Shown one piece after another: positions 1 through 7,192 of a stretch of DNA of 7,193 nt; position 1 is the first letter of the stretch; the number at the start of each line of letters is the position of its first letter. Made by a program: the position numbers and the translations under genes. Source of the stretch: Saprospiraceae bacterium. Lineage in GTDB: Bacteria > Bacteroidota > Bacteroidia > Chitinophagales > Saprospiraceae. The notes beneath the pieces are model-generated. The model did not search any database. It was given only the letters and a program-made list of their open reading frames with translations, and was not told where the DNA came from. The stretch is taken from positions 1-7,193 of the forward strand of contig JAJCYJ010000694.1 in assembly GCA_029262975.1 (NCBI GenBank), read 5' to 3'.

Positions 1-171
1 ATAACAAAAATCTGGAAGTATCTAAGAAGTGAATTCGAAACTGGAAGTGAATTTTTAATCTCTAAAAAATTGCTCTTCTCCGCTTGGGTTAATGCTATTA
101 AAAGTAAAAACGAATTAGTTATAGATACATTAATTACATTAGGCTTCGATCCTGAAGAGCTGATAAATTGA
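1..171 (+). CDS. C-terminal fragment of an unidentified protein
   Basis: The first frame of the plus strand is open from the window edge for 56 codons and ends in TGA at 169-171. The visible residues look protein-like: a mixed charged/hydrophobic composition with a helix-like stretch around SAWVNAIKSKNE and an ending GFDPEELIN. I do not recognise a family, and no catalytic motif is visible. The other frames here, especially on the minus strand, are broken by several stops, which supports this frame. The gene converges with the sigma54 activator on the other strand and is separated from it by 208 bp, so it is probably not part of the signalling operon. A chance open frame cannot be excluded from so short a piece. 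Confidence 0.55.
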   Translation: MTKIWKYLRSEFETGSEFLISKKLLFSAWVNAIKSKNELVIDTLITLGFDPEELIN

Positions 172-280
172 CCCCATGAGCGTCATATAATATTTTCAAT
201 AACAAACATTCAATATTGAGCTATTCGCCATGTAGTTTCTAATAATCAATCAGCTGACTAGATCAAAGACTATTCAAAGC

Positions 281-301
281 CCATCAACCATCAACCTTCA
301 A
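281..301. repeat. Three tandem 7-bp units (CCATCAA, CCATCAA, CCTTCAA)
   Basis: Two perfect and one single-mismatch copies of a 7-bp unit lie head to tail in the convergent intergenic region. The array is too short to be a CRISPR or a typical variable-number repeat, and may be a slippage product. No function is proposed. Confidence 0.5.
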
Positions 302-313
302 CAAATAATATTC

Positions 314-339
314 TGATTTCAAAAAGGAGGAGGAAATCA
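314..339. other. Small perfect hairpin with a purine-rich loop, downstream of the sigma54 activator
   Basis: TGATTTC (314-320) and GAAATCA (333-339) form a 7-bp perfect inverted repeat around a 12-nt loop. The loop reads AAAAAGGAGGAG on the plus strand and CTCCTCCTTTTT on the minus strand. It lies about 40 bp past the stop codon of the minus-strand regulator, so it would fall in that gene's 3' untranslated RNA. The stem is mostly A:T/T:A pairs, the loop is large and no U-run follows in the minus direction, so it is not a convincing intrinsic terminator. The rest of 172-379 shows no gene and no strong regulatory motif. Confidence 0.4.
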
Positions 340-379
340 ATCCATTCACGATTAAAATTAAATCCCACCCTAATAATAG

Positions 380-2233
380 TTACTCAGGTCTTGAAATACT
401 ATGTTTTTTCATTCTATCTCGCAATGTACTTGGCGTTAAACCTAGCTTTTCTGCGGCCCCGTTGCGACCATTAATTTTCCACTTAGAATTTTCAAGAACT
501 TTCAGGATATGCACGCTTTCTACCTTGTCCAGAGCTAACACATTCATGGAGTTGATGGAATTGAGATTATTAGAAGAGCTAAGTAATTGTTTAAATGGAA
601 GAACCCCGTCTCGTGATATGATTAAAGCCCGTTCGACAATATTTTCTAATTCCCGTACATTACCAGGCCAATCATAGTTTTCTAATGCTTTAAGCGAATC
701 CTCGGAAGTTTTCATATTAGATTTTTTAAACTTTTTGCTATACTTTTCTACGAAATAAGCGAGCAAAACGGAAATATCATCTTTTCGTTCACGCAAAGGT
801 GGGACATCAATAGGAAAGACATTCAATCTGTAATATAGATCTGCCCTAAATCTTCCTTCATGAATTTCCTTTTGGAGATCTTTATTTGTAGCAGCTATGA
901 CTCTTACATTCGTCTTAATCGTTTTCGTATCTCCGAGACGATCAAACTCTCCTTCTTGCAAGACACGCAACAGTTTTGGTTGTAACTCAATTGGTAATTC
1001 ACCAATTTCGTCCAGGAAAATTGTGCCTTTGTCAGCGAGTTCAAAACGGCCCAATTTTGAAGTGACCGCACCGGTAAAGGCACCTTTTTCATGACCAAAA
1101 AGCTCACTTTCAATTAATTCACTTGGCAATGCAGCACAATTTATTTTTATCAATTTTTCATTATGTCTACTGCTCGATTTATGTATGGCACTTACAACCA
1201 ATTCCTTTCCTGTACCGGTCTCTCCGGTTATCAAGACAGAAGCATCTACCGGGGCCACCTGAGAAATCTGTCTTATGACTTCATGAATTGCATCACTTTT
1301 ATAGATAATTTCATCGAAGTTTTGCGTCAATAGTATCTCTTCTTTTAAAAGCTTATTTTCCTTTTCAAGCTGTGTCTTCAATTTCCTTACTTCATTGTAA
1401 GCCTGTTTTAGGTTTTCTTCAGCATTGATATTATCTGTCACATCTTTAGATACGGCTAGAATATACACGCAAACACCATTGTCTATCAAAGGATTCAATT
1501 GAATTTCCTCATAAACTGTATGCGCACCGACGACAAATTTCTCAATAAAGTGATCACTTTCGTGAGAATTGGCAACCTTTCGAAAGCGATTAAGCAAAAG
1601 ATTTGTCTGTTTTAGGCTAACGTTTACCTTATTAATCAAAAAATCTTTATAATTCAAACCAATAAACGAAAGAACATCTACTAGTCCGAAAAACTTCTCA
1701 ATCTCGTTAGTTATAGTATTATTTAACGAATCAATTATAAATTTATCCTTTAACACTTTCAGCAAAATCATACCTTCGGTAGTACCATTAAAGATCGCCA
1801 GTAATCTTTTATTACTTTCTTTTAAGTCTTTTGCATCCCTTAATGCATCATTTTTGATCTTAGCTTCTAAAAGCACTCTCGAAACTGCAGTGGACAGCCT
1901 GATTAAATTACTTTTGAGAATATAGTCTTGTGCACCATGCTTCATGAGATCAACTGCACTTTTTTCGGCTATAGCACCTGAAACCAAAATAAAAGGAAGA
2001 ATTGGATCGAATTCTCTAACGATTTTCAAGGCTTCTAAGCCAGTGAATCCTGGCATTGAATAATCCGAAATTACTATATCCCTGGGTCGGGTCTTCAATG
2101 CCTTTTCGAGAGAATCTTTATCACATACTCTTTCCCAAGTGACTATTTTGCCACTTTTTTCGAGCTCTAATATTAACAACTCAGCGTCATCAACAGAATC
2201 CTCTACTAGCAAAATATTTATATCTTTTGTCAT
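380..2233 (-). CDS. Sigma54-dependent response regulator (REC-PAS-AAA+-Fis HTH)
   Basis: This is a 617-residue NtrC-class transcription activator. Residues 5-122 are a receiver with acidic pocket E11/D12, phospho-acceptor D57 (VISDYSMPG), S85 and K107. Residues about 142-268 are a divergent PAS domain ending in SKDVTDN. Residues 270-303 are a charged, probably coiled-coil linker. Residues about 306-540 are the sigma54-interacting AAA+ domain: Walker A GETGTGKE at 337-344, intact GAFTGA at 384-389, Walker B IFLDE with D408/E409, sensor I VRVIAATN, the RADLYYRL arginine region, and WPGNVRELEN at 522-531. Residues 570-612 are a Fis-type HTH (NGAAEKLGLTPSTLRDRMKK) of the style seen in FhlA/NorR-like proteins. 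By family knowledge it remodels RNA polymerase-sigma54 at enhancers using ATP. The ATG at 2233 directly precedes the receiver; no Shine-Dalgarno is seen. It follows the receiver-only gene after 210 bp and may have its own promoter. Targets are unknown. Confidence 0.96.
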   Translation of the reverse strand: MTKDINILLVEDSVDDAELLILELEKSGKIVTWERVCDKDSLEKALKTRPRDIVISDYSMPGFTGLEALKIVREFDPILPFILVSGAIAEKSAVDLMKHGAQDYILKSNLIRLSTAVSRVLLEAKIKNDALRDAKDLKESNKRLLAIFNGTTEGMILLKVLKDKFIIDSLNNTITNEIEKFFGLVDVLSFIGLNYKDFLINKVNVSLKQTNLLLNRFRKVANSHESDHFIEKFVVGAHTVYEEIQLNPLIDNGVCVYILAVSKDVTDNINAEENLKQAYNEVRKLKTQLEKENKLLKEEILLTQNFDEIIYKSDAIHEVIRQISQVAPVDASVLITGETGTGKELVVSAIHKSSSRHNEKLIKINCAALPSELIESELFGHEKGAFTGAVTSKLGRFELADKGTIFLDEIGELPIELQPKLLRVLQEGEFDRLGDTKTIKTNVRVIAATNKDLQKEIHEGRFRADLYYRLNVFPIDVPPLRERKDDISVLLAYFVEKYSKKFKKSNMKTSEDSLKALENYDWPGNVRELENIVERALIISRDGVLPFKQLLSSSNNLNSINSMNVLALDKVESVHILKVLENSKWKINGRNGAAEKLGLTPSTLRDRMKKHSISRPE

Positions 2234-2311
2234 GGATAGGAATGTCTAAACTAAAGATGTGAAATTAATGTCTCCATATTTACAACGTCTGAGCCGTAAC
2301 CACGTAATAAT

Positions 2312-2355
2312 CAAGGAATATCAAGCCTTGTCTAAGAGCCAAGAGTAAATTCTTG
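2312..2355. promoter_or_regulatory. Cluster of CAAG/CTTG half-sites in the leader of the sigma54 activator
   Basis: Within 44 bp there are five copies of the 4-mer CAAG or its complement CTTG: CAAG at 2312, 2322 and 2340, CTTG at 2327 and 2352. They form an inverted repeat CAAGG-N9-CCTTG (2312-2330), a second one CAAGA-N6-TCTTG (2340-2355), and a direct pair TCAAG spaced by 10 bp, one helical turn. No other copy occurs in the 210-bp gap. The position, 79-122 bp upstream of the activator start codon, would suit an operator or enhancer-type site, perhaps autoregulatory. This is inferred from pattern alone; a transcript secondary structure is the main alternative. Confidence 0.3.
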
Positions 2356-2378
2356 TTAGCAGCTTTTGTGAAAAAATT

Positions 2379-2411
2379 AAAATGTAGACAATTCGACAGG
2401 TAATAATCCAA
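2379..2411 (-). promoter_or_regulatory. Weak candidate Bacteroidota-type promoter for the sigma54 activator
   Basis: On the minus strand, TACATTTT (2379-2386) matches the Bacteroidota -7 consensus TAnnTTTG with one mismatch. A TTG (2409-2411) lies 22 nt upstream, slightly longer than the usual spacing. It would start transcription about 140 nt before the activator ATG, upstream of the CAAG/CTTG cluster. The match is weak in AT-rich DNA and could be chance. No sigma54 -24/-12 (GG-N10-GC) element was found in this gap. Confidence 0.17.
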
Positions 2412-2443
2412 TTACGCCCATATAAAGGGATAATACAATAAAA

Positions 2444-2899
2444 CTAATTATTAACTAAATTGTCCAATTGGTTACAAGTTAACCAATATTCAGTTATTTT
2501 CTTCACCACATCTTCAAACTCACCCGCATTTACCGGTTTTAGCACGTAGCTATTGGCTCCATTTTCATAACTAAGATGAATATCTACTTCTTCGTTTGAT
2601 GAAGTGAAAATTACAACTGGACACTTCTGTGTGACCGTATTCTTTCGTATATATTTTAATACCTCAATACTGCTAATCTTCGGAATTTTAAAATCCAAAA
2701 TGATCAATCCAATATTAACATTATTCGGGCGCATATATTCCGGCTGCAAACTAGAAAGAAAATCAAGGGCTTGTTCACCATCCTGAAATACTCGCACATG
2801 CTCTATATCCTTACACATATTCAGTGCCATCTTGATTAATTCTATATCATCAGAATTATCTTCTATTAAAATTACGTGTTTGCTTTGATCACATTTCAT
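2444..2899 (-). CDS. Rcp1-like single-domain response regulator
   Basis: A 151-residue protein made of a receiver domain only, with no output domain. It shows acidic residues E13/D14, phospho-acceptor D69 in LIILDFKIPK, T99 in VVIFTSS, Y118 and K121 in SYVLKPVN. The order ILLIEDNxDD, EALDFL-like helix, LDFKIPK, GANSYVLKP and a final helix ending TEYWL is the signature of the Rcp1 group, whose founder is the partner of the cyanobacterial phytochrome kinase Cph1. The start at ATG 2899 gives the normal N-terminus of the family, and the leader AGTAAATTC has no Shine-Dalgarno. It begins 9 nt after the stop of the upstream kinase, whose HisKA domain is of the phytochrome-like type, so it is very probably the cognate phosphoryl acceptor. 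It may act by protein contact or as a phosphorelay shuttle or sink. The stop is TAG; no clear terminator follows. Confidence 0.95.
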   Translation of the reverse strand: MKCDQSKHVILIEDNSDDIELIKMALNMCKDIEHVRVFQDGEQALDFLSSLQPEYMRPNNVNIGLIILDFKIPKISSIEVLKYIRKNTVTQKCPVVIFTSSNEEVDIHLSYENGANSYVLKPVNAGEFEDVVKKITEYWLTCNQLDNLVNN

Positions 2900-2908
2900 G
2901 AATTTACT

Positions 2909-5900
2909 TTAAACTTTAAAATAAAAAGTTGAACCATTTCCCTTTTTGCTTTCCGCCCTGATTAGTCCTCCATGTTTGTCCACGATTCTTTTAACCGTGG
3001 CAAGGCCAACACCAAAACCATCGATGTTCTTAGAAGTATGAAGTCGTTTGAAAGGAAGGAATAACTGATCAGCATATTTCATATTAAATCCAATTCCGTT
3101 ATCCTTTACATAAAGCCACTTTTCACCTTTGTATTCGTGACTACCAAATTCAATATTTGATATAACAGAATTATCCGAAAATTTCCAAGCATTGCTCAAG
3201 AGATTCTCTAAAAGCACTCTTGCCAGACCCGGATCCATGTCAGCTATAAGGTTTGATTCAATATCAATATTGACCTCGCGGTCTGGAGAAGACTTCTTCA
3301 GTTGTCTCAATATTTGAATTGATATTTGACTTAAGTTGACCTTTGATTTTTTTAGGTTTTGACGTGACACCCGAGACAAAGTTAATATGTCTTCTATTAT
3401 CAATCCCATATTTTGTGTCGAAGCTCTGATTCTTTCAATATAGTGTTGTCCGGTCTTATCTAAATCATTTTTATAAATATCCAGAAGTGCTTTACTGAAT
3501 CCGTCAATTCGGGTCAATGGTCCTCGTAAATCATGAGACACTGAATAGCTAAAACTTTCTAATTCTTCATTTCTTTTTTCCAATTCTACGGTCCGTTTTT
3601 CTACGAGTCTTTCTAAATCTATCTTATAATTCAATAGCTCCTTTTCTGCCATGGATTTTTCAATTACTATAGATAAAATTTTAGAAACTGAAACCAATAA
3701 ACCAATCTCTTCCGGACTTGGATATCTAATTTGGTCAAAGTACACACCAAATGTTCCAAGCGTGTCGCTACCCTCAGATGAGATAATTGGTTCAGACCAA
3801 CATGAATATAAACCATTCTCTAAGGCCATTTCTTTAAAATCCGCCCAAAGAGGATCTGTGCTAATATCGCCAGAAATTACTCTCTTTTTCGTGAAAGCCG
3901 AAGTTCCACAAGAACCTACTTTAGGTCCCTGTTCCAAATTATCAATTGACTTAATCCACTTTTTTGGCAATCTGGATTGACCTGAAGCAACAAGTCGATT
4001 TTTATCATTGACTAATAATACAGACGACATAGCTCCAGGTATCAAATTGTCAATTCCCTTATTTATGTCAGTAATTATTTTTGAAACTTGAGCCCCTTTA
4101 GCTATCGATTCTAATATAGATCCATGTAATGATTTCCAGTTATCGAGCAATTTAATATGCGTGATATCTTCTATAACACCTATATGCTGTGTCACTGTTG
4201 TTCCAGAAAACATCATTGGAGAGACAGATAACTTGACCCAAATGGTTTTTTCTTCTTTTGTTATCATTCTCTTTTCGATTGAAAAGCTTACTATGGATCC
4301 ATTGATCATTTGATCCATAAGTTCATCTTCCCGAATCAGGTCATCTGAATGTGAGATGGCTTTATAACTAAGTTCTTGAATCTCTTCTGATGAATAACCG
4401 ACTATAGTACCGTACTTATTATTGATCCGTAAATAATCTCCTGTCACAGAATCATGTAAGGATACTCCGACTGCTGCCTGTTCAAATATAGTTTTGAATC
4501 TGTTTTCGCTTTCTAAAAGGGCTTTCTCCCGTTCTTTTTGTTCCGTGACATCCTTTATGGTAGCAATATAATTGACGATTTCTCTATCATCGTTCAAGAT
4601 TGGGGCCGGGCTTAGTATCACTGGAAATCTTTGTTCATTTTTCCTTTTAAAAATAAATTCAAAACTATCATTTGCTCGAAGTTTCCGCCTCCCGAATATC
4701 TTTTGAATATTTTCGTACTCTTCTTCCGGCCAATATGGCCTGGGCAGGCTACGCCCGATCAATTCATCTTTTGAGAATCCAGTCATCCGACACAAAGCAG
4801 GGTTCGCCTCTATCTGAACGCCATCTTTAGTGACTACTGATATTCCATCCTGCATAGAATTCAGCGCATTTTGTAAAAAATTCTTACTATCCCTCAATTC
4901 TTGTTCTGCCTGTTTTCTCTCTGTAATATCATTGGATATTCCAATCACCTTTTGAACACTTCCATTTTCTACAATTGGAATAAAACAAGACGAAATATAT
5001 GTCTTGTTGTCTGCTGAAAGAAATTCAAAACTTGATGAAATACCATCATTTATTGCCAAGTTAAATAAATCTTGAATCCTCAACGCATCTTTTGCACTAA
5101 CTCCTTGTGAATACTTTTGCCCGAGTATCTCAGAATCCTCCTCAACTCCTAAAATTAATAATCCTGCCGGATTCAATAAGATAAATTCGCCCTCAAGATT
5201 CAATTCATGGATACACACATTGGCATGATTTACGATGCTCCTGTATTGTTCCTCGCTTTTTCTCAGCGTCTCTTCAGCTTCTTCTAGATAAGTCATGTCA
5301 CGACAAAAAGCAGCCGTAAATTGTTGATCATCAATATGCATCAATGATGCACTCACGCTAAATTTTAGGTGGTGTCCTATTTTAGTTTTATGTTTTGTCT
5401 CAAACTGAAGCCCACCTAATGTGTGAATTTTGTTGACTGTTTCTAAAACTTCCTTTACACTTTGCTCTACATCTAAGTCAAGAATACTCATTTTTAGCAA
5501 TTCAGCTTTACTAAAACCAGTCAATCGGGAATATGCCTTATTTACATCTCTTATCTGTCCATTTTCATCAACTAGAATGAAACCATCGAGTGTTGTATCC
5601 AGAATCAACTTATTTCTAGTAGCGAGTTCTTCCTGTTTAATAGAGGATATTGTATCATCCGTTATATCGTTAACAGTCCCTAATAGTCTAACTGCATTTC
5701 CAGTTATATCATATTCTGTAACACATCTTTCGTTCACATATTTAATAGTTCCATCAGGTAATAAAAAACGATGCGAATGTTGGTATTCCTTCTTGTTTTC
5801 ATAAGAATCTGCAAATGTTGTTTTAACTTCTTCGAGATCGTTAGGGTGAATATGAGATAGAAATTTGTCCTTGCTGGGGACAATTTCATTAGGCTCCATT

Positions 5901-7192
5901 CCAAACATTCTGAATAATTCGTCCGACCAGAATACTTCGTCTTTTTTATAATCATGTTCCCAACTGCCGAGCTTACCAACTCTCTGAGACTCTTTCAATA
6001 AATCCTCACTCTTCTTTAGCGAATTTTCCGACTTGACTCGATCTGAAATGTTACTCAATGCTACTAGGACGACGAACCGTTCATTTTCATCTTTATCTAA
6101 AGCATTGAATGAAAATTGTACATGTAACAACTTTCCAGTTATCGTTTTTATAGCGCACTCAGCTACATAGTCATTTATCCCTGCGGATAACAAAATCAAC
6201 TCTTTCTTATATACTTCTGCAGAACTCTGTGTAATTGTTTGATCCAAATTTTGGTAAAATTCTTCTTTAGTCCGTGCTTCATATAAATCAAGGGTAGCCT
6301 GATTAATGTCTAAATAATTCAGTTGAGTAAACAAGAATCCTAATTCTTCAGGGTTTTTCTCAAAGTACAATTTCAAGTCATTTATCCCCTTCTCTCTTAA
6401 TTGATCATAATATCTATATATTTTCGAGATATCTATTTCCAGAAGACTTATTGGAGAAAAATTGAATATATTCCTGAAGCGCTGCTCACTCTTTAGAATA
6501 GATTGGTCGGATTCTTTCTTTAATCTTTCACTCCGTATTGTGAGTTGCTCAAATTTCTGCCTATATGTGAGCCAAGAGAAAATATCGTTAAAAGAATAAC
6601 GTGTAACTTCAGTTATCCTCTTCTCAAAAAATAAAAGATATAATGTAAAAATCAATGAATAGAGAAAGGCTGATGCCGTCTTAGAAATAACTCCTGTAAT
6701 AATCAACTTTTTGATGTGATCGGATCCATTAAACGCCAAGGTTGAAAATAATATAGAATCAATCGTTAACACAATTGTCATGGTTAAGAATATCCGCCCA
6801 AAAAGTGACTTAAAATAATGGGAGAAATATTCAAACAGAACAATTACTATAATTGAATCTATAAATAGTAAAGCGGTACCAACGATCAGAATACGCACAT
6901 TAGAAAAGAAAAAATCGGGTGGCAGTCCATAGCTATTGATGGCTATAGATGTATCGATGCTATACCCAAAGATCAATTGAAACAAAATCATTACAACATT
7001 TGCAACAAGTATCGCATAGATTATTTTTCTGGCTTCGTCGGCATCTTCACGGATGTATATCAGTAATACTGTAAACAAACTGCCACTAAAAAGCACTATA
7101 GAACCTGGCGAAATGATAAATCCAGGAGAAACTTCGTAGTAAAGTGTATTGGCTAAAAACACCTGCAAGAATTGCATCACACCCAGGGTCAC
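2909..7192 (-). CDS. Membrane-anchored multi-PAS/GAF sensor histidine kinase, 5'-truncated by window edge
   Basis: At least 1427 residues, numbered from the GTG at 7192. The frame reaches the window edge and the membrane domain seems to lack its beginning, so the true start is probably outside. Residues 1-190 are polytopic (clear helices near 27-47, 57-76, 99-123, 132-153, 163-188) and resemble the VUT/YhhQ fold. Six PAS domains follow at about 236-386 (a long variant with a helical insert), 394-511, 523-635, 642-760, 765-885 and 891-1013. A GAF domain spans 1021-1178 with the motifs GSCGTSAF, DPLWADF and CWSEPI. A coiled coil (1179-1210) leads to HisKA with H1220 in SVSHDLRGPL. HATPase_c has an N box with N1330/N1334, G1 DNGIGF (1364-1369), F box LPFKRLHT and G2 GFGVGLATV. 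It autophosphorylates on H1220 and probably donates to the Rcp1-like regulator 9 nt downstream. No LOV cysteine motif, HAMP or C-terminal receiver is present. Signals sensed are unknown. Confidence 0.96.
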   Translation of the reverse strand: MTLGVMQFLQVFLANTLYYEVSPGFIISPGSIVLFSGSLFTVLLIYIREDADEARKIIYAILVANVVMILFQLIFGYSIDTSIAINSYGLPPDFFFSNVRILIVGTALLFIDSIIVIVLFEYFSHYFKSLFGRIFLTMTIVLTIDSILFSTLAFNGSDHIKKLIITGVISKTASAFLYSLIFTLYLLFFEKRITEVTRYSFNDIFSWLTYRQKFEQLTIRSERLKKESDQSILKSEQRFRNIFNFSPISLLEIDISKIYRYYDQLREKGINDLKLYFEKNPEELGFLFTQLNYLDINQATLDLYEARTKEEFYQNLDQTITQSSAEVYKKELILLSAGINDYVAECAIKTITGKLLHVQFSFNALDKDENERFVVLVALSNISDRVKSENSLKKSEDLLKESQRVGKLGSWEHDYKKDEVFWSDELFRMFGMEPNEIVPSKDKFLSHIHPNDLEEVKTTFADSYENKKEYQHSHRFLLPDGTIKYVNERCVTEYDITGNAVRLLGTVNDITDDTISSIKQEELATRNKLILDTTLDGFILVDENGQIRDVNKAYSRLTGFSKAELLKMSILDLDVEQSVKEVLETVNKIHTLGGLQFETKHKTKIGHHLKFSVSASLMHIDDQQFTAAFCRDMTYLEEAEETLRKSEEQYRSIVNHANVCIHELNLEGEFILLNPAGLLILGVEEDSEILGQKYSQGVSAKDALRIQDLFNLAINDGISSSFEFLSADNKTYISSCFIPIVENGSVQKVIGISNDITERKQAEQELRDSKNFLQNALNSMQDGISVVTKDGVQIEANPALCRMTGFSKDELIGRSLPRPYWPEEEYENIQKIFGRRKLRANDSFEFIFKRKNEQRFPVILSPAPILNDDREIVNYIATIKDVTEQKEREKALLESENRFKTIFEQAAVGVSLHDSVTGDYLRINNKYGTIVGYSSEEIQELSYKAISHSDDLIREDELMDQMINGSIVSFSIEKRMITKEEKTIWVKLSVSPMMFSGTTVTQHIGVIEDITHIKLLDNWKSLHGSILESIAKGAQVSKIITDINKGIDNLIPGAMSSVLLVNDKNRLVASGQSRLPKKWIKSIDNLEQGPKVGSCGTSAFTKKRVISGDISTDPLWADFKEMALENGLYSCWSEPIISSEGSDTLGTFGVYFDQIRYPSPEEIGLLVSVSKILSIVIEKSMAEKELLNYKIDLERLVEKRTVELEKRNEELESFSYSVSHDLRGPLTRIDGFSKALLDIYKNDLDKTGQHYIERIRASTQNMGLIIEDILTLSRVSRQNLKKSKVNLSQISIQILRQLKKSSPDREVNIDIESNLIADMDPGLARVLLENLLSNAWKFSDNSVISNIEFGSHEYKGEKWLYVKDNGIGFNMKYADQLFLPFKRLHTSKNIDGFGVGLATVKRIVDKHGGLIRAESKKGNGSTFYFKV
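6623..7192 (-). other. Predicted VUT/YhhQ-like membrane sensor domain of the kinase
   Basis: The first 190 visible residues of the kinase hold at least five hydrophobic helices joined by short loops. Landmarks are SPGSIVLFSGSLF, then a charged loop IREDADEAR before the next helix, an acidic residue inside a helix (LLFIDS at 108-113), a second in-membrane aspartate (LTIDSILF), and a final helix with ISKTASAFLYS. This order (early helix, short charged loop with Arg, then two helices carrying Asp) resembles the putative vitamin/queuosine-precursor transporter family by eye. The helix before MQFLQVFLAN is probably beyond the window. A different polytopic sensor family remains possible. Confidence 0.45.

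Noticed and set aside
324..334. Strong Shine-Dalgarno-like AAGGAGGAGGA on the plus strand
   Set aside because: No ATG, GTG or TTG follows at a workable distance, and the downstream sequence is the antisense of the sigma54 activator. It lies in a hairpin loop instead.
2417..2429. CCC-N7-GGG downstream of the receiver-only gene as a terminator
   Set aside because: Only three pairs form, and no T-run follows on the minus strand.
2234..2443. Sigma54 promoter (GG-N10-GC) controlling the activator gene
   Set aside because: I checked each GG on the minus strand in the gap; none has GC at the required spacing.
3651..3980. Plus-strand open frames inside the kinase gene (also 5430-5804 and 2604-2786)
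   Set aside because: They are antisense to strongly conserved GAF, PAS and receiver coding sequence, and their translations show no domain-like features.
3659..4132. GAF domain as a bilin-binding phytochrome domain, given the phytochrome-like kinase core and Rcp1-like partner
   Set aside because: Motifs GSCGT, DPLWADF and CWSEPI fit a different GAF group. The phytochrome chromophore motifs and the PHY domain are absent.
4154..6487. Blue-light LOV domain among the PAS repeats
   Set aside because: None of the six PAS domains has the GxNCRFLQ-type flavin-cysteine motif.
7178..7192. GTG at 7192 as the true start of the histidine kinase
   Set aside because: The frame is open to the window edge, no leader can be inspected, and the membrane domain appears to lack an initial helix. 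The gene is treated as truncated.
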